From contig CAKNJS010000013.1 in the NCBI GenBank assembly GCA_930986645.1, positions 1 to 55,618 of the forward strand: a stretch of 55,618 bases of DNA, given 5' to 3'. The stretch's first letter is position 1. Every line of letters starts with the position of its first letter. Both the position numbers and the translations under genes were made by a program. The DNA comes from an uncultured Lachnoclostridium sp. (GTDB taxonomy: Bacteria; Bacillota; Clostridia; Lachnospirales; Lachnospiraceae). Positions 8,776 to 16,407 of the stretch are shown here, piece by piece. The notes beneath the pieces are model-generated. The model worked only from the letters and a program-made list of their open reading frames with translations. It had not been told where the DNA came from and did no database searches.

Positions 8776-9699
8776 ATGGATAAGACGGAACATATCTATG
8801 ATATCGGAATCATCGGCGGGGGAACCGCCGGAATGACAGCGGCTATCTATGGGCAGCGCGCCGGAAAACAGACAGTTATCATCGAGGGCAGTACGTTCGG
8901 CGGACAGATCACCTCTTCCCCGAATGTAGAAAACTATCCGGGCATCGCCAGTGTCAGCGGCAGCGAGTTTTCTATGAACCTTTTGGATCAGGCGACGAAA
9001 CTCGGCGCCGAGACAGTGATGGAACAGGTGACGGGAATTCGAGACGAAGGAAGCGTCAAAATAATCGAGACTGCAGGAAAAGAATATCCGTGCAGAAGCA
9101 TTATACTTGCGACCGGTGTGACACACCGCCATCTCGGTGTGCCTAACGAGGAACGTCTGACCGGTGCAGGAGTATCCTACTGTGCGACATGTGACGGCAT
9201 GTTTTTCCGAGGAAGGGATGCAGCTGTTGTAGGGGGAGGAAGCACGGCTCTTCAGGACGCAGAATTTCTTTCAAATTACTGCAGAAAAGTGTACCTTATC
9301 CACCGCAGAGATGAATTCCGCGGAGAGGACAGTATCGTAAAAAGACTTGAAAGAAAGGAAAATGTAGAATTTGTCCTGAATACGACAGTAAAAGAGATCA
9401 TTGGAAATACCGCAGTCGAGCGGCTGATCCTGAATAATAAGAAGACAGGCAAGGAATATAAACTGGAAGTATCCGGCGTATTCATCGCAGTGGGCCAGAT
9501 TCCGCAGAATGAAGTATTTGCCGATGCCGTAAAACTGGATGAAAGCGGATTTATCCTCGCGGCTGAAGACTGCGTCACATCCCATCCGGGAATATTTGCC
9601 GCAGGGGACTGCCGTACAAAAGAAGTAAGACAGCTGACTACGGCGGCTGCCGACGGGGCAGTAGCGGCGCTGGCAGCGTGCAAATATATAGCGGAATAA
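8776..9699 (+). CDS. trxB: Thioredoxin reductase
   Basis: 307 residues with the full low-molecular-weight thioredoxin reductase layout: the FAD motif GGGTAGMTAAIYGQRAG near residue 14, redox-active CATCDG with Cys136 and Cys139, the NADPH motif GGGSTALQDAEFLS near residue 155, and the C-terminal FAD motif GIFAAGDCRT near 275. It passes electrons from NADPH to thioredoxin. Its stop codon TAA coincides with the first bases of the 13-bp inverted repeat that bounds the element downstream. Confidence 0.95.
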   Translation: MDKTEHIYDIGIIGGGTAGMTAAIYGQRAGKQTVIIEGSTFGGQITSSPNVENYPGIASVSGSEFSMNLLDQATKLGAETVMEQVTGIRDEGSVKIIETAGKEYPCRSIILATGVTHRHLGVPNEERLTGAGVSYCATCDGMFFRGRDAAVVGGGSTALQDAEFLSNYCRKVYLIHRRDEFRGEDSIVKRLERKENVEFVLNTTVKEIIGNTAVERLILNNKKTGKEYKLEVSGVFIAVGQIPQNEVFADAVKLDESGFILAAEDCVTSHPGIFAAGDCRTKEVRQLTTAAADGAVAALAACKYIAE

Positions 9700-10121
9700 A
9701 TTCGTGTTTATCTGAGAGGCATTTTCTCGATAAAACGTCCGAAAATCACTCGGAAACAGCAGATTGACTCACGTATCCAGGACGGGCGGGGAGGGGATGC
9801 TTCCGATTTGTATGAGCGTTTGTTGAAAGATGGTACCGCGGCAGAACAAAGGATTACTGATTGGATAAGACAGCGGAAAAAGAGGATACTGCATAAGCTG
9901 TGCATCGACATAGAGCGTTCCGAATACACCTCGTTCTCCATGTCAGCGATATTAAAATGCAAGTTCCAATGGACGAGCATTTTGATATCGCGTTACATGG
10001 ATTCGAGGGGATGAGGTAAAGCGGGTCGGCACAGCGTTGCAGCATCCTCTTTTCTGCGTCTCTTATTCAGTTATTATATCTTTGCTGCTGTAATGGCATC
10101 TATTAAACAAACACGAATTTA
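9697..10121. mobile_element. 425-bp inverted-repeat-bounded element (MITE-like)
   Basis: TAAATTCGTGTTT at 9697-9709 is an exact inverted copy of AAACACGAATTTA at 10109-10121. The outermost bases are TA at both ends, and each repeat supplies the stop codon of the flanking gene (trxB on the left, the minus-strand membrane protein on the right). Inside, a reading frame is open on the plus strand from the left end to 10014 (start-like TTG at 9808). Its N-terminal part is basic and looks protein-like, but I recognise no family. The rest of the 400-base gap shows no other gene. It could be a deletion derivative of an IS with TA target preference. Confidence 0.55.
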
Positions 10122-10619
10122 ATCCTGATACATCTTCATCCCCATCCACTGTTTCATATGATCTACCATCTTCGCATCGGGTTCGATGTAGATGCACACG
10201 TTTTTCTGCTCCATAGGCATCATGATCGCATATGCTTTAGCAGACGGATTACCGGATGTATAATCAAATACCTTATCCGGTTTATATGAATTTAATCTCG
10301 GAGATCCTTTCGGAGCGATAATTTCAGCACTCTGAATATCCAGACTTTTAAGGCGTTTGCGCTTTGCCTTATTGTAGATCGCATCAATCTGCAGATCGTG
10401 GTTCAGGATCATGTACTCATATTCCACATTGAGCTTCGGGAAGATGAAATAGTAAGCAACTATTGCAAGGATGACTGCGATCACAAAAGAAAGAAAGCCG
10501 ATAAAGGGCATACCGACTACCGCTGCCGCTACGATCACGAGGATCACGAGAATGCGGACCGGCAGGTCATAGGCTTTGGGTCTGCGGGAGATAAGCTGTT
10601 CATATAATGCGTCGTTCAT
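10119..10619 (-). CDS. Two-helix membrane protein (DUF6106-like)
   Basis: 166 residues: a short N-terminal cytoplasmic part, two adjacent hydrophobic helices (about 22-65) and a soluble C-terminal domain that ends in MVDHMKQWMGMKMYQD. It resembles the small DUF6106 family of Clostridia, recalled from memory and not checked. The gene starts three bases after the stop of the PucR-like regulator and its ribosome site (GAAAGGAA) lies inside that gene's end, so the two are co-transcribed. Function unknown. Confidence 0.78.
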   Translation of the reverse strand: MNDALYEQLISRRPKAYDLPVRILVILVIVAAAVVGMPFIGFLSFVIAVILAIVAYYFIFPKLNVEYEYMILNHDLQIDAIYNKAKRKRLKSLDIQSAEIIAPKGSPRLNSYKPDKVFDYTSGNPSAKAYAIMMPMEQKNVCIYIEPDAKMVDHMKQWMGMKMYQD

Positions 10620-10622
10620 AGT

Positions 10623-11528
10623 TTAATGATTCCTTTCTGATTGTAAATAATTGAGCACCATAATGGCTATTTTGAATGTCATGGCATCTTCGAAAAGCCG
10701 GACATCAAGGCCGGTACGCTTCTCAATCTGTTCAAGGCGGTAGATCAGCGTATTGCGGTGCATATGGAGCTGGCGGGATGTCTCTGCAATATTGAGATTA
10801 TTCTGGAAGAAGCGGTTGATCGTACCGAGTGTTTCGTCATCAAACGATTCCGGTACATCGGATCCAAAGATTTCTTTCAGAAAGTTTTCGCAAAGAGAAA
10901 CGGGAAGCTGATAGATCAGTCTTCCGATTCCAAGCTCATTGTAGGGAAATACTGTCTGTTCGGAGTAGAAAAGTTTGCCGACTTTCAGAGCAAGACTTGT
11001 CTCGCGGAATGCTTCGGGCAGTTCCGTCAGATTTGTGATTACAAAGCTGTAGGAAAGCTGGACACGGATCAGAGCCTCCATACTCAGTGTATCAACGATA
11101 GTCCGCGCAATTCGGCGGCTGTCAGCTTCTGTCTCACCCGAACGGAGAGGACGCAGCAAAGCCAGTGTATTTTCCGCAACAGGAACGAGGTAAGTCTTGG
11201 TCTGTGCTGGAAACATATTTTTCAGTATTTCAGTCACTGTTTCGTCAATATGTCTGCATTCAAGAAGGAACAGCACGCGTCTGTCATCCGGAGTAATATG
11301 AAGCCGGGCAGCCCGCTCTGTGATGTCATATGCCGGAATTCCGCCGGTCATAAGCCCCTGAAGGAAATCTGTCTTATTATATTTTTCCTTGTAAGCTGTG
11401 CACAGACAGCGGATCTGAGCAACAGCCTGTTCCGCTGCTTCAGGTGAATCCGCGTTTACGTCCATTGAGACCCCGGTAATGCGTTTCAGCTCTGCGAGTG
11501 CTTTTGTCAGTTCCTGTGTGTAATCCAT
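10623..11528 (-). CDS. PucR/CdaR-type helix-turn-helix regulator
   Basis: About 301 residues when started at the ATG at 11528, which follows GGAGAAGAAAGT; an upstream extension to 11591 would run through a terminator hairpin and is rejected. The last 60 residues are the PucR-type HTH (NLNIAETSRQLHMHRNTLIYRLEQIEKRTG), typical of regulators of nucleotide or sugar-acid use. The N-terminal 230 residues are a GGDEF-like/CdaR sensory region with no obvious ligand motif. Downstream it is followed by a small membrane protein; upstream on the same strand is ugpC, separated by an intrinsic terminator. Confidence 0.85.
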   Translation of the reverse strand: MDYTQELTKALAELKRITGVSMDVNADSPEAAEQAVAQIRCLCTAYKEKYNKTDFLQGLMTGGIPAYDITERAARLHITPDDRRVLFLLECRHIDETVTEILKNMFPAQTKTYLVPVAENTLALLRPLRSGETEADSRRIARTIVDTLSMEALIRVQLSYSFVITNLTELPEAFRETSLALKVGKLFYSEQTVFPYNELGIGRLIYQLPVSLCENFLKEIFGSDVPESFDDETLGTINRFFQNNLNIAETSRQLHMHRNTLIYRLEQIEKRTGLDVRLFEDAMTFKIAIMVLNYLQSERNH

Positions 11529-11553
11529 ACTTTCTTCTCCGTATTTCCCGTAT

Positions 11554-11585
11554 AAAAAGGCTGCACTCGTTAACCAAGTGCAGCC
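11554..11585 (-). terminator. Terminator between ugpC and the PucR-like gene
   Basis: Read on the minus strand, GGCTGCACT (11577-11585) pairs with AGTGCAGCC (11559-11567) and is followed by TTTTT (11554-11558). It ends ugpC transcription. It also lies only about 25 bases before the PucR-like start codon, so it forms part of that gene's leader. Confidence 0.88.
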
Positions 11586-11685
11586 CCTCATATTATGATA
11601 GATAAGCGGTAAGCTTGCCGGTCAGGCAGACCAGCGGTGAATAGCATCTTTGCTGCCGCTCAGCTGCTATCCCAATTTTAAAGCA

Positions 11686-12798
11686 TTAGTTTGTAATCGT
11701 CAACTCTGTCTCTTTGTCAAATACGTGGATCTTCTCCATGTCGAGTGCGAATACAGCTTTGTCGCCTGTTCTCAGTGTAGTACGCGGATTTACGCGTGCT
11801 GTCATCTGTGTTCCTTCTACGTCGAAGTAAAGGAATACTTCAGCGCCGAGCAGCTCGTAAACTTTGATCGTAGAAGTGATCACGCTGTCCGGTGAGTTGC
11901 TGATGAATGCCTGTGAATCATGAACATCCTCAGGACGGATACCAAGTACGACTGTCTTTCCGTCATATCCTCCGTCGATGAGAGCTTTTTTCTTGGAAGC
12001 CGGTACTTTCAGTACATGCTCGCCGACTGTAAGAGTTACATCCTGTCCGTTTACTTTACATACAGCATCCATGAAGTTCATCTGCGGTGATCCGATGAAT
12101 CCTGCTACGAACAGATTGCAAGGTGTATTGTAAAGGTTCTGAGGTGTGTCTACCTGCTGAACAACACCGTCTTTCATAACTACGATTCTTGTACCAAGTG
12201 TCATAGCCTCTGTCTGGTCATGTGTTACGTAGATGATCGTAGCGCCCAGATTCTCATGCAGTTTGGAAATCTCGATACGCATCTGAACTCTCAGTTTTGC
12301 ATCCAGGTTGGAGAGAGGCTCGTCCATAAGGAATACCTTCGGATTACGAACGATCGCACGTCCCATAGCAACACGCTGTCTCTGTCCACCGGAAAGAGCC
12401 TTCGGTTTACGGTCAAGCAGTTTCTCAAGGTCAAGGATTCTTGCAGCCTCGCGAACTTTCTTGTCGATCTCATCCTTCGGAACTTTACGAAGTTTCAGTC
12501 CGAATGCCATGTTATCATATACTGTCATATGCGGATACAGAGCGTAGTTCTGGAATACCATTGCGATATCACGATCTTTCGGCTCTACATCGTTCATAAC
12601 CTTTCCGTCGATCTTCAGTGTACCGCCGGAGATATCCTCCAGACCTGCGATCATACGAAGTGTTGTAGATTTACCACATCCTGAAGGTCCTACGAAGATG
12701 ATGAACTCTTTGTCTTCGATGTCAAGATTGAAGTCCTTAACTGCGTGGAATCCGTTCGGATAAATTTTCTGAATGCCCTCAAGTGATAAGCTTGCCAT
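11686..12798 (-). CDS. ugpC: CUT1-type sugar ABC transporter ATPase (UgpC/MsmX)
   Basis: 370 residues. The ABC domain has Walker A GPSGCGKST (near 37), the Q-loop, signature LSGGQRQR (near 135), Walker B VFLMDEPLSNLDA and the switch His in YVTHDQTEA. The C-terminal third is the TOBE/OB regulatory domain of CUT1 ATPases (UgpC, MalK, MsmX). No permease or binding-protein gene is adjacent, so it probably serves several oligosaccharide transporters encoded elsewhere, as MsmX-type ATPases do. It has its own promoter and terminator. Ribosome site TAAGGAGGCAG is strong. Confidence 0.94.
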   Translation of the reverse strand: MASLSLEGIQKIYPNGFHAVKDFNLDIEDKEFIIFVGPSGCGKSTTLRMIAGLEDISGGTLKIDGKVMNDVEPKDRDIAMVFQNYALYPHMTVYDNMAFGLKLRKVPKDEIDKKVREAARILDLEKLLDRKPKALSGGQRQRVAMGRAIVRNPKVFLMDEPLSNLDAKLRVQMRIEISKLHENLGATIIYVTHDQTEAMTLGTRIVVMKDGVVQQVDTPQNLYNTPCNLFVAGFIGSPQMNFMDAVCKVNGQDVTLTVGEHVLKVPASKKKALIDGGYDGKTVVLGIRPEDVHDSQAFISNSPDSVITSTIKVYELLGAEVFLYFDVEGTQMTARVNPRTTLRTGDKAVFALDMEKIHVFDKETELTITN

Positions 12799-12845
12799 TT
12801 TATGCTGCCTCCTTAAAAATAATTGTTTTCGTTGAATCTGGAATT

Positions 12846-12874
12846 AGTATAATCCCGCAGGCGGAATCGGACAA
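12846..12874 (-). promoter_or_regulatory. Sigma-A promoter for ugpC
   Basis: On the minus strand TTGTCC (12869-12874), a 17-base spacer and TATACT (12846-12851) form a near-consensus housekeeping promoter 48 bases before the ugpC start. Confidence 0.78.
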
Positions 12875-12941
12875 TATCACGAGTGACTAAAAAAAAGGGA
12901 AAATAATATACATTTCGACCATAACAGGTTCAAACAGAAGA

Positions 12942-12970
12942 TTGACGGGGAAAAGGAAATTCGCTACAAT
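12942..12970 (+). promoter_or_regulatory. Sigma-A promoter for the cyclophilin gene
   Basis: TTGACG (12942-12947), a spacer of exactly 17 bases and TACAAT (12965-12970), 42 bases upstream of the ATG. It is divergent from the ugpC promoter in the same 213-base gap. Confidence 0.82.
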
Positions 12971-13011
12971 AGCTGTGTTTAACATTATTTTATAGGAAAG
13001 AGGAAATCATT

Positions 13012-13530
13012 ATGGCAAATCCAGTTGTTACATTTGAGATGGAAAACGGCGGCATCATGAAAGCGGAGCTCTATCCGGAGATTGCGCCGAACACAGTGAG
13101 AAATTTTATTTCATTAATTAATAAAGGATTTTATGACGGCCTGATCTTCCACCGCGTGATCCGGGGATTTATGATTCAGGGAGGCTGCCCGGACGGAAAC
13201 GGAATGGGAGGTCCGGGATACACGATCAAAGGTGAGTTTTCCCAGAACGGATTCAAGAATGATCTCGCTCATGATCCGGGAGTCCTGTCCATGGCAAGAG
13301 CAATGCATCCGGATTCTGCAGGCAGCCAGTTTTTCATTATGCACGAGAAGTCCCCGCATCTTGACGGAGCATATGCCGCGTTCGGTAAGATTATTGAAGG
13401 GATGGATGTAGTAAATAAAATTGCTGAGACTGCAACGGATTACAGTGACCGTCCGCTTGAGGATCAGAGAATGAAGAAAGTCACGGTTGAGACATTCGGG
13501 GAGACGTATGAAGAACCGGAGACTTTATAA
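13012..13530 (+). CDS. Cyclophilin-type peptidyl-prolyl isomerase
   Basis: 172 residues covering the whole bacterial cyclophilin domain: FHRVIRGFMIQGG (catalytic Arg), GPGYTIKGEF, SMARAMHPDSAGSQFFIM and AAFGKIIEGMDVV. There is no signal peptide, so it is a cytoplasmic proline isomerase assisting protein folding. It has its own promoter and sits directly upstream of the heat-shock gene htpG, though the CIRCE operator between them suggests separate control. Confidence 0.94.
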   Translation: MANPVVTFEMENGGIMKAELYPEIAPNTVRNFISLINKGFYDGLIFHRVIRGFMIQGGCPDGNGMGGPGYTIKGEFSQNGFKNDLAHDPGVLSMARAMHPDSAGSQFFIMHEKSPHLDGAYAAFGKIIEGMDVVNKIAETATDYSDRPLEDQRMKKVTVETFGETYEEPETL

Positions 13531-13555
13531 AAAATTTAGAGTTTTCATATAATTG

Positions 13556-13582
13556 TTAGCACTCTTTTCTGAAGAGTGCTAA
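13556..13582. promoter_or_regulatory. CIRCE operator (HrcA binding site)
   Basis: A perfect match to the CIRCE consensus: TTAGCACTC, nine bases, GAGTGCTAA. A TATAAT at 13548-13553 lies just upstream of it, and a second promoter (13590-13618) just downstream. This puts htpG under HrcA heat-shock repression. Confidence 0.97.
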
Positions 13583-13589
13583 TTTTCTA

Positions 13590-13618
13590 TTGACTTTTCA
13601 TTTTTTGCGTACTAGAAT
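13590..13618 (+). promoter_or_regulatory. Sigma-A promoter for htpG
   Basis: TTGACT (13590-13595), 17 bases, TAGAAT (13613-13618). It lies eight bases downstream of the CIRCE palindrome, so HrcA would sit against its upstream edge; the alternative TATAAT at 13548-13553 would place CIRCE over the transcription start. Confidence 0.72.
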
Positions 13619-13708
13619 GTATTGCAGGCACAGGATACAGCCTGTAACAGCCGGATGAACGAGGCTGATCAAGGAATTATCAGATACATTTTTAAAGAGG
13701 TGTTAAAG

Positions 13709-15802
13709 ATGGAAGTTAAAAAAGGAAACTTATCGATCGACAGCGAGAATATATTTCCTATTATAAAGAAATGGGTATATTCCGACCACGATATTTTCGT
13801 CCGTGAGATGGTCTCAAACGGATGCGATGCGATTACGAAACTGAAGAAACTGGATATGATGGGAGAGTATGAACTCCCGGAGGGATATAAGCCGAAGATC
13901 GAGGTTATTGTAAATCCGGAAGAGAAGACGATGAAATTCATCGATAACGGTCTTGGCATGACTGCCGACGAGGTTGAGGAGTATATTACACAGATCGCAT
14001 TTTCCGGTGCGACACAGTTCCTCGAGAAATATAAAGATAAGACTACAGAAGACGATATGATCGGACATTTCGGTCTCGGATTTTATTCTGCATTTATGGT
14101 AGCGGACGAAGTCCAGATTGATACTCTTTCTTATAAAGAAGGAGCAGCACCTGTACACTGGGCGAGTCAGGGCGGTACAGAGTATGAGATGCAGGACGGC
14201 AATAAAACGACAGTCGGTTCCGAGATCACACTGTTCCTCAATGAGGATAGTCTGGAGTTCGCCAATGAGTACCGTGCAAGGGAAGTACTCGAAAAGTACT
14301 GCTCATTTATGCCGGTAGAGATTTTCCTCTCAAAGGCAAATGCGGAGCCTGAGTATGAGACGATTGATGAGGAAGACCTGCTTGATACAGATGAAGTGGT
14401 TGAGCACATCGAAGAAGAGAAGAAAGAAGGAGAAGAGGGCGAGCCGAAGAAGAAAGTAAAGATCGTAAAACGTCCGGTCTCCATCAGTGATACACATCCG
14501 CTGTGGGCAAAGAATCCGAGCGAGTGTACAAAGGATGAATATATTGCATTTTACCGCAAGGTATTCATGGATTACAAGGAGCCTCTGTTCTGGATCCATC
14601 TGAACATGGATTATCCGTTTAACTTAAAAGGTATCCTGTATTTCCCGAAGATCAATACAGAGTACGAATCCATTGAGGGAACAATCAAGCTGTATAACAA
14701 TCAGGTGTTTATTGCGGATAACATCAAAGAAGTGATTCCGGAATTCCTGATGATCTTAAAGGGAGTTATCGACTGTCCGGATCTGCCGCTGAACGTATCG
14801 AGAAGCGCGCTGCAGAACGACGGCTTTGTAAATAAAGTTGCAGATTACATTTCCAAGAAAGTAGCAGATAAACTCGTGGGAATGTTCAAGACAGACCGCG
14901 AGAATTACGAAAAATACTGGGACGATATCAGCCCGTTTATCAAGTTCGGATGCCTCAAAGACGAGAAGTTCGGCGAGAAGATGAAAGACTCCATGATCTA
15001 CAAGAATCTGGATCACAAGTATCTGACTCTGGAGGATGTGATCAAAGAGAGCAAAGGCGGTAATACAGACGCAGAAGAAGGCAAGGAAGCGGAGAACGGA
15101 AGCACCGGAGCTGAAACCGATAAGACGGACGAAAGCACAGAGGATGCGGCAGAGGCCTCTGACAGCGGAGAAAAGTCCGATAAGGAAGAGGAAAAGACCC
15201 GTATTTATTATGTGACCGATGAGGTACAGCAGAGCCAGTACATCAATATGTTCAAGGCTCAGGGACAGGATGCCATTATCCTGACACACAACATCGATTC
15301 TGCTTTTGTGACATATCTGGAGCAGAAACATCAGGATCTGCAGTTCCTGAGAATTGATGCGGATGTTCACGAGTCTTTGAAAGACGAAGTGGCTGAGGAT
15401 GAGAAAGAAGACTTCCAGAAGACTGCAGACAGCCTTGTGGAGATATTCCGTAAAGAGCTGAATAATGACAAGCTGGATGTAAAAGTTGAGAAGCTGAAGG
15501 ATGACAAAGTGGCATCCATGGCTGTTCTTTCCGAGCAGGAGAGACGTATGGCAGAGATGATGAGAATGTACGGCATGAGCGGGATGGATCCGTCCATGTT
15601 CGGAACGCAGGCTGCTCTGGTTCTGAATGCAAACCATCCGCTTGTGAAATTCCTTGTTGAGCATAAGCGCAGCAAGAATGTGCCGATTATCTGTAAACAG
15701 CTCTATGATCTGGCAATGCTGGCTCATAAGCCGCTCAGTCCGGAAGAGATGACGGCATTTGTACAGCGGAGTAATGATATCATGATGCTGCTGACAAAAT
15801 AA
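13709..15802 (+). CDS. htpG: Chaperone HtpG (bacterial Hsp90)
   Basis: About 697 residues from the ATG at 13709, which follows AAAGAGG; the reading frame is open further upstream, but those codons precede the ribosome site. The N-terminal GHKL ATPase domain shows SNGCDA, DNGLGMT and GHFGLGFYSAFMVAD. The middle domain (LNVSRSALQND) and C-terminal dimerisation domain follow. Two charged insertions stand out: an acidic/lysine-rich linker at about 231-252, where eukaryotic Hsp90 has its linker, and an acidic stretch at about 450-495. It is an ATP-driven folding chaperone induced by heat through HrcA/CIRCE. Confidence 0.95.
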   Translation: MEVKKGNLSIDSENIFPIIKKWVYSDHDIFVREMVSNGCDAITKLKKLDMMGEYELPEGYKPKIEVIVNPEEKTMKFIDNGLGMTADEVEEYITQIAFSGATQFLEKYKDKTTEDDMIGHFGLGFYSAFMVADEVQIDTLSYKEGAAPVHWASQGGTEYEMQDGNKTTVGSEITLFLNEDSLEFANEYRAREVLEKYCSFMPVEIFLSKANAEPEYETIDEEDLLDTDEVVEHIEEEKKEGEEGEPKKKVKIVKRPVSISDTHPLWAKNPSECTKDEYIAFYRKVFMDYKEPLFWIHLNMDYPFNLKGILYFPKINTEYESIEGTIKLYNNQVFIADNIKEVIPEFLMILKGVIDCPDLPLNVSRSALQNDGFVNKVADYISKKVADKLVGMFKTDRENYEKYWDDISPFIKFGCLKDEKFGEKMKDSMIYKNLDHKYLTLEDVIKESKGGNTDAEEGKEAENGSTGAETDKTDESTEDAAEASDSGEKSDKEEEKTRIYYVTDEVQQSQYINMFKAQGQDAIILTHNIDSAFVTYLEQKHQDLQFLRIDADVHESLKDEVAEDEKEDFQKTADSLVEIFRKELNNDKLDVKVEKLKDDKVASMAVLSEQERRMAEMMRMYGMSGMDPSMFGTQAALVLNANHPLVKFLVEHKRSKNVPIICKQLYDLAMLAHKPLSPEEMTAFVQRSNDIMMLLTK

Positions 15803-15831
15803 TCTGCAGAACAAACAGCCGGAATAATATA

Positions 15832-15879
15832 AAATCCCGGCGGCAGATCCTGAAAAAGGAAAAGCCGCCGGGATTTTTC
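15832..15879. terminator. Terminator after htpG, probably bidirectional
   Basis: AAATCCCGGCGGC (15832-15844) pairs with GCCGCCGGGATTT (15864-15876) and continues into TTTTT. The A-run on the left arm makes it usable from the opposite strand, where the small minus-strand gene ends at 15897. Confidence 0.92.
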
Positions 15880-15896
15880 TGTATCCGGAATCTGTT

Positions 15897-16382
15897 CTAC
15901 ATCTGTTCAAATATAATTCCTTTCTGATGAAAGAATTTCTTCACCATTTCATCCCAGATATGTTCCAGTGATTTGTCTAATATAAATGTTTTAAAGGACG
16001 TTCCGGTTACGCACGTAAGATGCGTACCGTCAAAGTGCAGGTTAAGATAGAGCCCCTGAACATCATCCGGGCGGATGGACGGAACATTCTGCCGGATAAG
16101 GCGGCCGATGTTTTTGGGGGACAGGCTGAAGACAAAACGGAAACTGAGCGGAGTCCTTTTCCCCCGGATGATCTGAAAACAATAGTCGCGTACATTTTTC
16201 CAGTAAGAATATTCCGGAAGTTCCGTGTCTGTATCAAAGAAATCTTTCTGGATAAAACCGTCGATGCGGAATGTATTAAATGTCACGATCTCGCCTTCAA
16301 TAAAACAAAAGCTGTCGAAGCTGTCTTTCAGCAGAAGGTGTGATGTGAAATCTTTAATATCAGGTAAAGTCAGTGATATCAT
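15897..16382 (-). CDS. Conserved hypothetical protein (DUF5721-like)
   Basis: 161 residues with no signal peptide or membrane helix and a mixed alpha/beta composition. The opening MISLTLPDIKDFTSHLL and the later RGKRTPLSFRFVFSLS recall the DUF5721 family of Lachnospiraceae (from memory, not checked). The ribosome site AAGGGGG lies about 12 bases before the ATG. It starts 25 bases after the stop of the XRE-type regulator and is probably in the same transcript. Function unknown. Confidence 0.8.
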   Translation of the reverse strand: MISLTLPDIKDFTSHLLLKDSFDSFCFIEGEIVTFNTFRIDGFIQKDFFDTDTELPEYSYWKNVRDYCFQIIRGKRTPLSFRFVFSLSPKNIGRLIRQNVPSIRPDDVQGLYLNLHFDGTHLTCVTGTSFKTFILDKSLEHIWDEMVKKFFHQKGIIFEQM

Positions 16383-16407
16383 TCAGGAATGTTCCCCCTT
16401 ATCAGTA

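Noticed and set aside
9808..10014. 68-codon frame (TTG start) inside the inverted-repeat element
   Set aside because: No Shine-Dalgarno and no recognised family; described as part of the element rather than as a gene.
11529..11591. Upstream extension of the PucR-like gene to 11591
   Set aside because: It would be translated across a terminator hairpin, while the ATG at 11528 has a good ribosome site.
14756..15910. 384-residue open frame on the minus strand inside htpG
   Set aside because: It lies opposite a clearly conserved chaperone gene, has Cys/His/Leu-rich composition typical of a complementary frame, and has no convincing ribosome site.
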